A stretch of 64,000 bases of DNA from Bacillus sp. (in: firmicutes) (GTDB lineage: Bacteria; Bacillota; Bacilli; Bacillales; JACDOC01). The stretch spans positions 62,001 through 126,000 of the forward strand of contig JACDOC010000008.1 of the NCBI GenBank assembly GCA_017656295.1. The letters run 5' to 3'. The translations under genes and the position numbers were made by a program. The notes beneath the pieces are model-generated. The model was not told the DNA's origin and did not search any database. It saw only the letters and a list, made by a program, of their open reading frames with translations. Below are positions 48,802 through 58,355 of the stretch, piece after piece. The first letter of the stretch is position 1; each line of letters begins with the position of its first letter.

Positions 48802-51075
48802 ATGAAAGGATTATGGTTGTTTTTTGCTTTCGCTAGCTTAGCTGGATGTGTGCTGGCACTTCCATTTCATTGGGGTGCCTTTCTTTATTCAGGACTCCTT
48901 TTCCTTTACCTCCTTTATAAATGCTCACCTACCATTTGGATCTACTGCTTACTTTTTACCACTACCTTTTTTCTCTATAGTAAATGGCACGATTCGGCTC
49001 AATCCACCAAATTATCTGGGGTGGAATCGACTTTCCGCATCGAAATAGAAGACGAATACACAATTGACGGAGATCGATTGTCAGGGATAGTAAAAACTGA
49101 AAACGAAGAACGGTTATGGCTTACTTATACGTTTTCCTCAAAAGAAGAAAAAGAACAGTTTTCCCCTTTTGTTACCTGTGTGGTCGAAGGATCATTAGAA
49201 AAACCTATGCCTCCTAGAAACCCAAATACTTTTCATTTTCCTAAATATTTAAAGCAACGGCATATATATTGGACGTTACAAGTGTCTTCTTTTTATACCT
49301 GTGAAGATTCATCGGGTCACTTTTTAAAAAAATGGCGTTGGAAAGGAATGGAACATATTCAGTCAACCTTTCCCGAGAACTTGGTCCCCATTGCACTTGC
49401 TCTTATCTTTGGTGAAAGAGATCAACTTTCACCTTATCTCGAACAAGCGTATCAAGAACTAGGGCTTATTCATCTATTAGCTATTTCTGGTTTGCATGTA
49501 GGTATTTTAACTGTGAGCCTCTTTTATATATTCGTCCGAATAGGTTGGACAAAAGAAAGGACGACTTATCTCCTCATTGGCTTTCTCCCTATTTATGCTG
49601 TGCTCGCTGGAGGGTCTCCATCTGTGCTCCGAGCTGTTATTATGACTATTACCATTTTGCTTTCCATACGATTCAATAGGCGACTATCACCACTTGATGG
49701 ATGTAGTATAAGTTTTATTATCAGCCTTTTAATTGAACCACATGTTCTCTTTCACATCGGTTTTCAATTATCGTATGGAGTGACGTTCATTTTGCTCCTC
49801 TCAATTCGCTTAATCCAAAAAGTTGCTACTTCATTTTGGATGTCCATCTTGTTCCCATCCATTCTTGCTCAAACAGGTGCATCCCCCATTTTGCTCTACC
49901 ATTTTTACGAAATTTCTGCTATTAGCCCATTACTAAACCTAATCTATGTTCCATACTACACGTTTATCGTTTTACCTATCTTTCTCACCAGTTTTTTACT
50001 ATCATTTCTCTTTCCAACATTGATAGTCTTTCTGTTACAACAAATGGAACCGTTATTTGTAATCATGAATGAAATCGTTAATGCTTGTGTTGAGTGGGAC
50101 TGGCACCAAATCGTCACAGGACGTCCTTCATCAGTCATCCTCATGTTTTTGTTCTTCATCCTCATATTTACGTTTTATTGGATGGAGAAAACCGAAAGAT
50201 GGTGGTTAAGTGTCGTTCCTTTGTTCATCATCAGTCTGTATTCTTTCATAGCTCCAAAGTGGAATCCGTTAGGGGAAATTGTCTTTTTAGATGTTGGTCA
50301 AGGTGATTGCATCGTGATACGCTTACCTTTTCAGTCGGGGACGTATGTCATTGATACGGGTGGATCTTTTTCTTTTCCAAAAGAAGAGTGGCGTCAACAA
50401 AAGGATCCTTTCTCGATCGGAACCGATATCGTCCTTCCGTTTTTAAAAAGCAAAGGGATTACGTCTATAGATAAGCTCATTTTGACTCATAGCGATTATG
50501 ACCATATAGGGGAAGCCCGCGTTATGATACAGGAGTTGGACGTTGAAGAAATATTAATCAGTCCAGGAGCAGCAAAAAAAGAGGCGATGGCTCACGCAGT
50601 GAACGTAGCCATCGCGAAAGGGATTTCTGTTCAAGAAGTGCAAAAGGGATTTCGCTGGTCCACCAAATATGGAGATTTTTTTGTATTATCCCCAATGGAT
50701 TCGAAGTATAGTGGGAATAATGATTCGATCGTCTTGTACGCCCTAGTTGGTGGGCAAACATGGCTGTTTACCGGAGATTTAGAGCAAGAAGGGGAGGAAG
50801 CGTTGCTAAAAGAATGGAATTTCCAAGTTGATGTATTAAAAGTGGGGCATCATGGAAGCAATACATCATCAAGTGAAGCGTTTCTAAGGGATATTAAACC
50901 AAACGTTTCCATCATATTGGTTGGAAAAAATAATCGATATGGTCATCCGCATATGTCGGTTCTACATCGGTTACAAATGTATAGCAACACCGTTTGGAGA
51001 ACGGATATACATGGTGCAATAACGTATCGATTTTACCTGCAAGGTCCAGGAACGTTTTCGGTTATGATTCCATAA
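48802..51075 (+). CDS. comEC: Competence DNA channel ComEC/Rec2
   Basis: 757 residues. An N-terminal region with an OB-like part, a central Competence domain with many membrane helices (about residues 195-500; LALIFGERDQLSPYLEQAYQ and AISGLHVGIL are typical), and a C-terminal metallo-beta-lactamase-like domain (FLDVGQGDCIVIRL, LTHSDYDHIGE, VGHHGSNTSS) that may degrade one strand. It moves single-stranded DNA into the cell. 16 bp after comEB, in the comE operon. Confidence 0.96.
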   Translation: MKGLWLFFAFASLAGCVLALPFHWGAFLYSGLLFLYLLYKCSPTIWIYCLLFTTTFFLYSKWHDSAQSTKLSGVESTFRIEIEDEYTIDGDRLSGIVKTENEERLWLTYTFSSKEEKEQFSPFVTCVVEGSLEKPMPPRNPNTFHFPKYLKQRHIYWTLQVSSFYTCEDSSGHFLKKWRWKGMEHIQSTFPENLVPIALALIFGERDQLSPYLEQAYQELGLIHLLAISGLHVGILTVSLFYIFVRIGWTKERTTYLLIGFLPIYAVLAGGSPSVLRAVIMTITILLSIRFNRRLSPLDGCSISFIISLLIEPHVLFHIGFQLSYGVTFILLLSIRLIQKVATSFWMSILFPSILAQTGASPILLYHFYEISAISPLLNLIYVPYYTFIVLPIFLTSFLLSFLFPTLIVFLLQQMEPLFVIMNEIVNACVEWDWHQIVTGRPSSVILMFLFFILIFTFYWMEKTERWWLSVVPLFIISLYSFIAPKWNPLGEIVFLDVGQGDCIVIRLPFQSGTYVIDTGGSFSFPKEEWRQQKDPFSIGTDIVLPFLKSKGITSIDKLILTHSDYDHIGEARVMIQELDVEEILISPGAAKKEAMAHAVNVAIAKGISVQEVQKGFRWSTKYGDFFVLSPMDSKYSGNNDSIVLYALVGGQTWLFTGDLEQEGEEALLKEWNFQVDVLKVGHHGSNTSSSEAFLRDIKPNVSIILVGKNNRYGHPHMSVLHRLQMYSNTVWRTDIHGAITYRFYLQGPGTFSVMIP

Positions 51076-51091
51076 GATAAACCAAAAGAAA

Positions 51092-51119
51092 AAAGGGAGT
51101 AACTAACGTACTCCCTTTC
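51092..51119. terminator. Bidirectional terminator between comEC and yqzM
   Basis: AAAGGGAGT and ACTCCCTTT arms with T and A flanks. yqzM ends 9 bp away on the other strand. Confidence 0.85.
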
Positions 51120-51127
51120 TGCTTTCA

Positions 51128-51262
51128 TTAAGAGCCCAAAACTTTCACAACAGTGGCGATAATAAACATCGTTGCAAAAAATCCGAAAGATACGATAAAT
51201 CCTACAGCGGAATCGACAGCGTCATTACGTTTAGATTGTACATTTTTTTCAAATTCGTTCAC
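51128..51262 (-). CDS. yqzM: Small membrane protein YqzM
   Basis: 44 residues, GTG start at 51262 with GGAGGGG upstream, stop TAA at 51130-51128. It begins VNEFEKNVQSKRNDAVDSAV and has one membrane helix (about 21-39, GFIVSFGFFATMFIIATVV). Convergent with comEC, as in B. subtilis. Function unknown. Not seen at a 60-codon cutoff. Confidence 0.85.
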   Translation of the reverse strand: MNEFEKNVQSKRNDAVDSAVGFIVSFGFFATMFIIATVVKVLGS

Positions 51263-51401
51263 TGTTACCCCTCCTATTTCCTTTTTAGTATAGACGATTC
51301 CTTAAAAAAAATCTATACTCTCTCTCCCAATTTCCTACGATGACAAGAGTTAACATCTATATATTTATCCGCCCGAGATACACTATTTCATACAGGGAAA
51401 C

Positions 51402-51439
51402 CGTTGTTTAATAAGTGTCCTAGGCCTTATTAAACAACG
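51402..51439. repeat. 14-bp perfect hairpin of unknown role upstream of holA
   Basis: CGTTGTTTAATAAG (51402-51415) pairs without a mismatch with CTTATTAAACAACG (51426-51439); the 10-base loop contains CCTAGG. No T run follows, so it is not a simple terminator. Confidence 0.7.
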
Positions 51440-51452
51440 TTCATATAGATTA

Positions 51453-51484
51453 GGGAATGGCTCTTTACGTAGCTATTCCCTTTT
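51453..51484 (+). terminator. Hairpin with T run just before holA
   Basis: GGGAATGGCT and AGCTATTCCC with an 8-base loop, then TTTT. It lies in the probable leader, so it may be an attenuator or the end of a short transcript. Confidence 0.6.
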
Positions 51485-51551
51485 ATACTTGCGAAAAAAC
51501 GTTCGTTTTTTTACGATGGATGTAGATTCTTTTAAAGTGGGGAGAAGAACA

Positions 51552-52571
51552 TTGTTTACTGAAGTTTGGAATGACATGAAAAAAAAGCAGTTTGCTCCTA
51601 TTTATTTAGTATACGGTACGGAAATGTTTTTTATGAATGAAACAAAAGAGCGTTTAATTCGTAATGCAATGAACGACGAAGAAGTGGAAATGAACGTCTC
51701 TACATACGATTGTTCGGAAACACCTGTCGAAGTTGCTATGGAAGATGCAGAAACGCTTCCATTTTTCGGCGAACGAAAAGTAGTGATATTAAACCATCCC
51801 TTTTTTTTAACAGGAGAAAAAGGGAAAGGAAAAGTAGAGCACCAATTAAAACCGTTTGAGACCTATATTCAACAGCCGGCCCCATACACGATTTTATTCA
51901 TTGCTGCACCTTACGAAAAGCTCGATGAACGGAAAAAACTTACGAAAATATTGAAAAAACATGCCGTCGTTTTAGAAGCCAAAAAGCTAAACGAACAAGA
52001 ATTGAAACGTTGGATTCGCCTGAGGGCAGAAGAACACGAATGTACGATTGAACCTGAAGCCATCGAACAGCTCCTTATTTATTCTGGAACAAATATGCTT
52101 TTATTGGCAAGCGAGATTGACAAAATGTGCTTGTACGTAAAAGGACAGCATCCGATTACGGTGGAGGTCGTGCAACGGTTAGCTTCAAAGTCGTTAGAAC
52201 AAAATGTCTTTTCTTTAATTGACCAAGTCATTAAGCGGCAAGTCGATCAAGCATTAGCCGTCTATTACGACTTATTGAAACAAAATGAAGATCCGTTAAA
52301 GATACTCGCCTTATTAGCAAGTCAGTTTCGGTTAATTTACCAGTCGAAAGAGTTAGCACGAAGAGGGTATAGCCAACAACAGATCGCTAGTCATTTAAAG
52401 GTTCATCCATTTCGTGTAAAGTTAGCACTAGGACAAGCAAAAGGTTTTTCGGACGAAGAATTGATGAAGTATATGAATTTGCTTGCAGAAGCCGATTTTC
52501 GAATCAAATCGGGGTATGTGGCCAAGGAATTGGCCATTGAGCTCTTTTTCTTTCAATTGCAAAACGGCTAA
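51552..52571 (+). CDS. holA: DNA polymerase III delta subunit
   Basis: 339 residues. A clamp-loader AAA+ fold without an active Walker A: APIYLVYGTEMFFMNETKERL at the start, FFGERKVVILNHPFF, then a C-terminal collar (EQNVFSLIDQVIKRQVDQAL). It opens the beta clamp together with DnaX. I prefer TTG 51552, with GGGGAG 9 bp before it; the reading frame is open further up to 51489, without a better site. Corresponds to B. subtilis yqeN. Confidence 0.93.
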   Translation: MFTEVWNDMKKKQFAPIYLVYGTEMFFMNETKERLIRNAMNDEEVEMNVSTYDCSETPVEVAMEDAETLPFFGERKVVILNHPFFLTGEKGKGKVEHQLKPFETYIQQPAPYTILFIAAPYEKLDERKKLTKILKKHAVVLEAKKLNEQELKRWIRLRAEEHECTIEPEAIEQLLIYSGTNMLLLASEIDKMCLYVKGQHPITVEVVQRLASKSLEQNVFSLIDQVIKRQVDQALAVYYDLLKQNEDPLKILALLASQFRLIYQSKELARRGYSQQQIASHLKVHPFRVKLALGQAKGFSDEELMKYMNLLAEADFRIKSGYVAKELAIELFFFQLQNG

Positions 52572-52572
52572 A

Positions 52573-52610
52573 AAGTAAAACACACCTGTTTTACCAGGTG
52601 TGTTTTACTT
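52573..52610 (+). terminator. Terminator after holA
   Basis: AAGTAAAACACACCTG pairs with CAGGTGTGTTTTACTT; a strong 16-bp stem with a 6-base loop. Confidence 0.88.
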
Positions 52611-52657
52611 ATAAAAAGGCTATGTTATATTTTATTGTTGATTTTAAGCAAGTTGTT

Positions 52658-52777
52658 CATTGAAGCGAAAGGCGGCGATTCCAGCGGGAACAAGAAGCCG
52701 CAAAACCCTTACTTGAGCGTAGCGAGGGAAGCGGCTTGCACCTTGCTCGCGGAAAGCGTCCGCCTGCAGCGAAATGA
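52658..52777. repeat. GC-rich interspersed palindromic repeat
   Basis: About 120 bp, clearly more GC-rich than its surroundings. The ends are imperfect inverted repeats: TTCATTGAAGCGAAAGGCGG at one side and the complement of GGCGG and AATGAA blocks at the other, with an inner AAGCCGC/GCGGCTT pair. No coding frame. It resembles the dispersed intergenic repeats with CGCTTTCCGCG and GCGTCCGCC blocks common in Bacillaceae. Confidence 0.75.
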
Positions 52778-52783
52778 ATAAAA

Positions 52784-52814
52784 AAACGATCCGTAAAAAT
52801 GGATCGTTTTTTTT
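52784..52814 (-). terminator. Terminator of rpsT
   Basis: AACGATCC and GGATCGTT arms with a short loop; the T run lies on the minus-strand side after rpsT, and an A run on the other. Confidence 0.85.
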
Positions 52815-52818
52815 CGCA

Positions 52819-53082
52819 TTACGCGTTTACAGAATGGAATTTTTTCATTAAGCGAGCTTTTTTACGGTTTGCAGCGTTTTTATGGATAAGACCTCTAGAT
52901 GCTGCTTTATCTAAGTGCTTCACTGCAGCAGCAAGCAATTCTTTTGCGTTGCTGTCTCCGTTAGCAACAGCTGCCTCGAATTTTTTCACAGCAGTACGCA
53001 TAGCAGATTTCATAGCAGAGTTGTGAGCGTTACGCTTTTGGCTAGTTTTCACACGCTTGATTGCAGATTTAATGTTTGGCAT
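52819..53082 (-). CDS. rpsT: 30S ribosomal protein S20
   Basis: 87 residues, highly basic and helical: [18 protein letters not shown], then [15 protein letters not shown] and [22 protein letters not shown]. It binds 16S rRNA early in 30S assembly. The ATG at 53082 follows GGAGGTGAACGG. Confidence 0.97.
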   Translation of the reverse strand: MPNIKSAIKRVKTSQKRNAHNSAMKSAMRTAVKKFEAAVANGDSNAKELLAAAVKHLDKAASRGLIHKNAANRKKARLMKKFHSVNA

Positions 53083-53283
53083 CCCGTTCACCTCCTACAC
53101 TACCATCGAGATTCTATTTCACTCGATTTCACAATTCCTAAACATTTTAAGAACAAAAGTTATTCTATCAAACGAATGAATAGATTGCAATACTCTTCCA
53201 CGAAAAAGAGGGTATGGTGAATGTTTTAATTGGATAAAGGTAACAATATTTCTAGTGAATGACATGATGAGGAGGGAAGTACC

Positions 53284-54408
53284 ATGACACAGAAAGAAGA
53301 TCTTCGTCAGTATACGGTACGTACGGACTTAGCGGTGGAAGCCCGGGAAATGGTGTTAGCTGAAAGAACCAAACATGAAGAGAAAACCGAACAAATTTCC
53401 GATATTCAAGGGGTCATCGTTAAAGAAAAGGAAACGGATGGAATCACCATATCGCATGTCGAAATTACCGAAGAAGGGGCTAAAAGCATCGGGAAAAAGG
53501 CGGGCCATTATTTAACTATAGAAGCCCAAGCGGTTCGTCAGCAAAATAACGAAGTCCAACAAAAAGTCGAGTCCATTTTTGCGCAAGAATTTTCCGCCTT
53601 TTTAAAGCGTAAAGGAATCAAACCAACCGATCACTGTTTAATAGTTGGTCTTGGAAACTGGAACGTTACACCTGATTCGCTTGGACCGCTTGTCTGTGAA
53701 AATGTATTGGTGACCCATCATTTATTTCGCTTGCATGCTGAAACTGTTCAAGAAGGGTACCGACCGGTGAGTGCCATTGCACCTGGAGTCATGGGCTTAA
53801 CGGGAATTGAAACGAGCGACATAATTCATGGAGTTGTTGAGAAAGTAAAACCTGATTTTGTAATTGCTGTCGACGCCTTAGCATCACGTTCCCTTGAACG
53901 GGTAAATGCTACGATTCAAATTTCGGATACTGGGATTCACCCAGGGTCAGGGGTTGGAAATAAAAGAAAAGAACTTAGCGAACAAACGTTAGGAGTACCC
54001 GTTATTGCGATCGGTGTTCCAACGGTAGTTGATGCTGTTACGATTACGAGTGATACGATTGACTTTTTATTAAAACATTTCGGTCGGGAAATGAAAGAAG
54101 GAAACCGTCCGTCAAGAGCGCTTGCTCCTGCAGGGTTGACGTTTGGAAAAAAACAAAAATTAACCGAAGAAGATTTACCTGGTGATAAAGAACGAAAGAC
54201 GTATCTTGGAATGATTGGCACATTGACTGAAGAGGAAAAACGTCAATTAATTCATGAAGTATTGGCCCCTATCGGTCACAATTTAATGGTAACACCGAAA
54301 GAGGTAGATATGTTTATTGAAGATATGGCAAATATTATTGCCAATGGATTAAATGCAGCCCTTCATGAAGCGGTGAATCAAGCGAATACTGGGTTTAAAA
54401 CAAGGTAA
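53284..54408 (+). CDS. gpr: Germination protease Gpr (proenzyme)
   Basis: 374 residues. The pro-segment ends at [14 protein letters not shown], the known autocleavage zone. The core has [15 protein letters not shown] and [16 protein letters not shown] with the catalytic-site aspartates, and [11 protein letters not shown]. It degrades small acid-soluble spore proteins in germination. GAGGAGGGAAG precedes the ATG. rpsT, gpr and spoIIP keep the B. subtilis order. Confidence 0.96.
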   Translation: MTQKEDLRQYTVRTDLAVEAREMVLAERTKHEEKTEQISDIQGVIVKEKETDGITISHVEITEEGAKSIGKKAGHYLTIEAQAVRQQNNEVQQKVESIFAQEFSAFLKRKGIKPTDHCLIVGLGNWNVTPDSLGPLVCENVLVTHHLFRLHAETVQEGYRPVSAIAPGVMGLTGIETSDIIHGVVEKVKPDFVIAVDALASRSLERVNATIQISDTGIHPGSGVGNKRKELSEQTLGVPVIAIGVPTVVDAVTITSDTIDFLLKHFGREMKEGNRPSRALAPAGLTFGKKQKLTEEDLPGDKERKTYLGMIGTLTEEEKRQLIHEVLAPIGHNLMVTPKEVDMFIEDMANIIANGLNAALHEAVNQANTGFKTR

Positions 54409-54489
54409 CGTCCAAAATGCAAAACTCATCGTTCTACTTTTCCTATTAAATTCATACGTTGTAATAGATTACGAAGGAAGGGTGGAACG

Positions 54490-55680
54490 ATGAAACTAAA
54501 TAAAATATCAGGTAACGCCTATTTGATTCAGCTGTCGACCATTGTCAAAGGAATGATGCTCGTTCTTTTTATATTAGTATCCCTTCTTACCTTTAGCGGA
54601 ATCTTAACTTCATTAAAACCAGAATTTCGACCGTCGTCTCAATCGGTCAACCGGGCGACAGAACAAATGTCTAGTGCGACCTTTTTTCGTTTATTCTCTT
54701 TAGAAAACCGCATGTTTCTTCTTTCTACTAATGTACAGCAAGAATGGCCGTCGTTGACCGAAGCGATGTTTAATTTTGCCACAAACATTCGGGTTAAAGA
54801 TCCGAGAAGCTTTTTAGGAAGGGAGCTTCCTGGTTTTGCAATATACGACGGGGAAATTATTGTAGCTGGTTTGGGAACAGATTATACGAATATGCCTATC
54901 GAATCAATGCCTCCCCCAGAAACATTTGATCCGAAAAATGAAGCTCCTTTGCAAAATATCGATGGTACAGACACACAGTCGTCACCTTCACCAATCGTTA
55001 GTGATGGGAAGAATCGAATTTATATTTATTTTACTCATACGCGTGAATCGTTTTTACCGTATTTAAAAGGCGTCAAAGATCCCGATTTAGCGTATCACTC
55101 CCAAATTAATGTCACAAAAATAGGGGACAGGCTCGAACAAGAATTAGAAGCCCTTGGAATCGGGACGTACGTGGAGAAAGAGGATATTGTGGCTAGGTTA
55201 AACCATAAAGGCCTTACGTATGGGTTTGCGTATCAAGAATCACGAAATATTGTTCAACAAGCAATGCAAACGAATCGAGATTTACAATATTTTATTGATA
55301 TTCATCGCGATAGTCAGCGGAAGGAGAAAACGACCATTACAATTAATGGTGAAAGTTATGCTAAATTAGCTTTTGTGATTGGGGCTGAGCACCCAAATTA
55401 TGAGAAAAATGCTGAGCTAGCAAAGAAATTGCACCATTTAATTGATAAAAAATATAAAGGGTTATCTCGCGGGGTTATTTTAAAGCAAGGAAAAGAAACG
55501 AATGGTAAGTTTAATCAAGATTTATCGAGCAATTCCATTTTGATTGAATTTGGTGGAGTGGATAATTCGTTCGAAGAATTAAATCGAACAGCGAAAGTGT
55601 TCGCGGAAGTGTTTGCTGAATTTTACTGGCAAGCGGAACAAGTGAATGCGTCAAATACTTCTTCAACTTCGGAGAATTAA
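54490..55680 (+). CDS. spoIIP: Stage II sporulation protein P
   Basis: 396 residues. One membrane anchor at about 18-38, then a long extracellular part with the amidase/endopeptidase core: IYFTHTRESFLPYLKG, YFIDIHRDSQRKEKTT and a C-terminal LIEFGGVDNSFEEL. SpoIID/M/P dissolve septal peptidoglycan to let engulfment start. CATACGTT at 54453-54460 may be a SigE -10. AAGGGTGG precedes the ATG. Confidence 0.95.
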   Translation: MKLNKISGNAYLIQLSTIVKGMMLVLFILVSLLTFSGILTSLKPEFRPSSQSVNRATEQMSSATFFRLFSLENRMFLLSTNVQQEWPSLTEAMFNFATNIRVKDPRSFLGRELPGFAIYDGEIIVAGLGTDYTNMPIESMPPPETFDPKNEAPLQNIDGTDTQSSPSPIVSDGKNRIYIYFTHTRESFLPYLKGVKDPDLAYHSQINVTKIGDRLEQELEALGIGTYVEKEDIVARLNHKGLTYGFAYQESRNIVQQAMQTNRDLQYFIDIHRDSQRKEKTTITINGESYAKLAFVIGAEHPNYEKNAELAKKLHHLIDKKYKGLSRGVILKQGKETNGKFNQDLSSNSILIEFGGVDNSFEELNRTAKVFAEVFAEFYWQAEQVNASNTSSTSEN

Positions 55681-55698
55681 GGAAAAGGAAGATGGATC

Positions 55699-56034
55699 AT
55701 GGTGAAATTTACGTTGAAAATGTTCGTATGGATTTGCTTTTTCTTTATTGGTATCCTCGTTGGCATGCAGCAAGCGAATAAAGGAATGTTGGAGATGAAA
55801 GGATATGAAGACGAAACGTTTACCACTCCTGTTTATTGGCAAGAACGGGAAGACGGTAAAGTGGAAGCGGCCTTTCTAGGAAATGAAGTTACTCAATTTG
55901 ACCTTGAGGAAAAAAGGAAAAAGCTAGAAGAAACAGAAACCTATAATTTCTTTTCTTCAATTGGCAAAGCGTTTGCCGAAATGGTAACAGCCATCTTTCA
56001 ATCCCTTATTCAATGGATTTCGTCACTTATATAA
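55699..56034 (+). CDS. yqxA: DUF3679 membrane protein YqxA
   Basis: 111 residues. An N-terminal membrane helix (about 8-24), a polar middle with a charged segment EEKRKKLEETE, and a C-terminal hydrophobic part. Function unknown. It follows spoIIP by 18 bp, as in B. subtilis. Confidence 0.88.
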   Translation: MVKFTLKMFVWICFFFIGILVGMQQANKGMLEMKGYEDETFTTPVYWQEREDGKVEAAFLGNEVTQFDLEEKRKKLEETETYNFFSSIGKAFAEMVTAIFQSLIQWISSLI

Positions 56035-56041
56035 CATTTAT

Positions 56042-56067
56042 GAGCATCTTTTCAGGTGCTCTTTTTT
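56042..56067 (+). terminator. Terminator after yqxA
   Basis: GAGCA and TGCTC outer arms with a partly paired inner part and a run of six T. Confidence 0.75.
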
Positions 56068-56068
56068 G

Positions 56069-56371
56069 TTAGTTGTAAAATTTGTCCCGAATTTAACGGC
56101 GAATGTCCGAAAACAGGGCCAATTAGTTCAAATTAAAAGCGAAAGTAAAGGGAAGCTTGTCCATGGGAAAAGATAACTTTACGTAGAAAAGGAAGGAGAC
56201 AAAAAAATCCGTTCGTTAAATGCAAGTGGCCACATCATACGAAAAACTTCTCTAACCATTCGAGAAAGTGACCGGAAGTTTGGAAAAAGTGTTGGGAATT
56301 AGGTTTTAGAGTGTCCGAAAGCTTAATCAGAAAGACCGCTAAAAAGACAAAAATAGTTGTTAGACAAATGA
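56069..56371. other. Degenerate non-coding stretch with TGTCCGAAA repeats
   Basis: No long frame. TGTCCCGAA (near 56082), TGTCCGAAAA (56104), GTGACCGGAAG (56267) and TGTCCGAAAG (56311) appear at irregular spacing. This may be a decayed tandem repeat or a relic of a small gene. Confidence 0.4.
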
Positions 56372-56400
56372 TTGAATCTTCAACCATGTGTTGCTATAAT
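56372..56400 (+). promoter_or_regulatory. SigA promoter of lepA
   Basis: TTGAAT (56372-56377), 17 bp, TATAAT (56395-56400). The start would be near 56407, 35 bp before the ATG. Confidence 0.85.
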
Positions 56401-56441
56401 CTGAAATAGTGTACATGTGTCCAATAACAGGAGTGAACAGT

Positions 56442-58280
56442 ATGAATCGAGAAGAGAAATTAAAAAGACAATCGAGAATCCGCAATTTTTCTATTATTGC
56501 CCATATTGACCATGGAAAATCAACGCTAGCTGACAGAATTTTAGAACGGACGAACGCTTTATCCGCACGCGAAATGAAAGATCAGTTACTAGATTCCATG
56601 GATTTAGAACGGGAACGCGGAATTACGATTAAATTGAATGCGGTCCAATTAAAATATAAAGCAAAAGATGGAGAAGAATACATTTTCCATTTAATTGATA
56701 CGCCTGGTCACGTCGATTTTACTTACGAAGTGTCCAGAAGTTTAGCCGCATGTGAAGGAGCTATTTTAGTCGTGGACGCGGCTCAAGGAATCGAAGCCCA
56801 AACGTTAGCGAACGTGTACTTGGCTATTGATAATGACCTTGAAATTTTACCTGTTATTAATAAAATTGATTTACCAGCGGCTGAACCAGAGCGAGTTCGT
56901 AAAGAGATTGAAGACGTGATTGGATTGGACGCATCCGAAGCGGTTTTAGCTTCCGCAAAAGCTGGTATCGGTATTGATGAAATTTTAGAGCAAATCGTAG
57001 AAAAAATACCAGCACCAACAGGAGACCCGGATGCTCCGTTAAAGGCGCTCATTTTCGACTCCTTGTATGATTCGTATCGCGGCGTCGTTGCCTACATTCG
57101 CGTAGTGGACGGTACGGTAAAAGTAGGCGACAAAATCAAAATGATGGCAACAGGAAAAGAATTTGAAGTAACGGAAGTAGGGGTCTTTACACCGAAAGCC
57201 GAACTACGCGATGAATTAACAGTTGGTGACGTTGGGTATTTAACAGCTTCTATCAAAAATGTAAGCGATACGCGCGTAGGTGATACGATTACAAGTGCGA
57301 AAAACCCAGCAAGCGAACCGCTACCTGGTTATCGGAAGTTAAACCCAATGGTGTATTGCGGTATGTATCCGGTTGACTCGGCAAAATTTAACGACCTTCG
57401 GGAAGCGTTAGAAAAACTGCAATTAAATGACTCTGCGCTCCAATTTGAGCCAGAAACGTCCCAAGCACTTGGTTTCGGCTTCCGCTGCGGATTTTTAGGG
57501 TTACTTCATATGGAAATTATTCAAGAACGTATTGAGCGTGAATTTAAAATCGACTTAATTACGACAGCACCGAGCGTTATTTATAAAGTGCATTTAACCG
57601 ATGGTACGGTCATTGACGTGGACAACCCATCAAATATGCCGGACCCACAAAAAATCGACCGAGTCGAAGAGCCGTATGTAAAAGCGTCTATGATGGTACC
57701 AAACGATTATGTTGGGGCTGTAATGGAACTGTGCCAAGGAAAACGAGGCCATTTCATTGACATGCAATATTTAGATGAAACTCGTGTTAATATTACGTAC
57801 GAAATTCCGCTTGCTGAAATCGTTTATGACTTCTTTGATCAACTAAAATCGAGTACGAAAGGGTATGCTTCATTCGATTATGAATTAATTGGTTATAAGC
57901 CATCCAAACTCGTGAAGATGGACATATTATTAAACGGCGATAAAGTGGATGCGTTAAGCTTTATCGTTCATCGTGACTTTGCATACGAACGTGGAAAAGT
58001 GATTGTAGAAAAATTAAAAGAATTAATTCCGCGTCAACAATTCGAAGTACCTGTACAAGCAGCCATCGGGAACAAAATCGTTGCGCGGTCAACGATTAAA
58101 GCGATGCGTAAAAACGTATTAGCGAAATGTTATGGTGGAGATGTATCCCGGAAAAGAAAGCTTCTTGAAAAGCAAAAAGAAGGTAAAAAGCGTATGAAAC
58201 AAATCGGTTCCGTGGAAGTACCTCAAGAAGCATTTATGGCTGTATTGAAAATGGATGATAACAACAATCAGAAAAAATAG
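56442..58280 (+). CDS. lepA: Elongation factor 4 (LepA)
   Basis: 612 residues, exactly the Bacillus length. Translation GTPase: G1 [16 protein letters not shown]3 DTPGHVDF, G4 NKIDLP, domains II, III and V as in EF-G, and the specific C-terminal domain ([20 protein letters not shown]). It acts in ribosome assembly or back-translocation. ATG 56442 after AACAGGAG; the frame is open upstream to 56409 but the promoter start and site favour 56442. Confidence 0.97.
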   Translation: MNREEKLKRQSRIRNFSIIAHIDHGKSTLADRILERTNALSAREMKDQLLDSMDLERERGITIKLNAVQLKYKAKDGEEYIFHLIDTPGHVDFTYEVSRSLAACEGAILVVDAAQGIEAQTLANVYLAIDNDLEILPVINKIDLPAAEPERVRKEIEDVIGLDASEAVLASAKAGIGIDEILEQIVEKIPAPTGDPDAPLKALIFDSLYDSYRGVVAYIRVVDGTVKVGDKIKMMATGKEFEVTEVGVFTPKAELRDELTVGDVGYLTASIKNVSDTRVGDTITSAKNPASEPLPGYRKLNPMVYCGMYPVDSAKFNDLREALEKLQLNDSALQFEPETSQALGFGFRCGFLGLLHMEIIQERIEREFKIDLITTAPSVIYKVHLTDGTVIDVDNPSNMPDPQKIDRVEEPYVKASMMVPNDYVGAVMELCQGKRGHFIDMQYLDETRVNITYEIPLAEIVYDFFDQLKSSTKGYASFDYELIGYKPSKLVKMDILLNGDKVDALSFIVHRDFAYERGKVIVEKLKELIPRQQFEVPVQAAIGNKIVARSTIKAMRKNVLAKCYGGDVSRKRKLLEKQKEGKKRMKQIGSVEVPQEAFMAVLKMDDNNNQKK

Positions 58281-58286
58281 AACACA

Positions 58287-58326
58287 AAAGGGGGTTAGTG
58301 GGAATTTTCCAGCTGACTCCCTTTTC
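58287..58326 (+). terminator. Terminator after lepA
   Basis: AAAGGGGGTTAGT pairs imperfectly with GACTCCCTTTT over a loop of about 15 bases, then T-rich. Confidence 0.75.
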
Positions 58327-58355
58327 TCTACTTAACGTAAAGGTTGTGAAATTAC

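Noticed and set aside
53218-53250. SigG-type promoter of gpr (TGAATG and CAATATT)
   Set aside because: Spacing of about 20 bp is too long for SigF/SigG, and the -10 match is poor.
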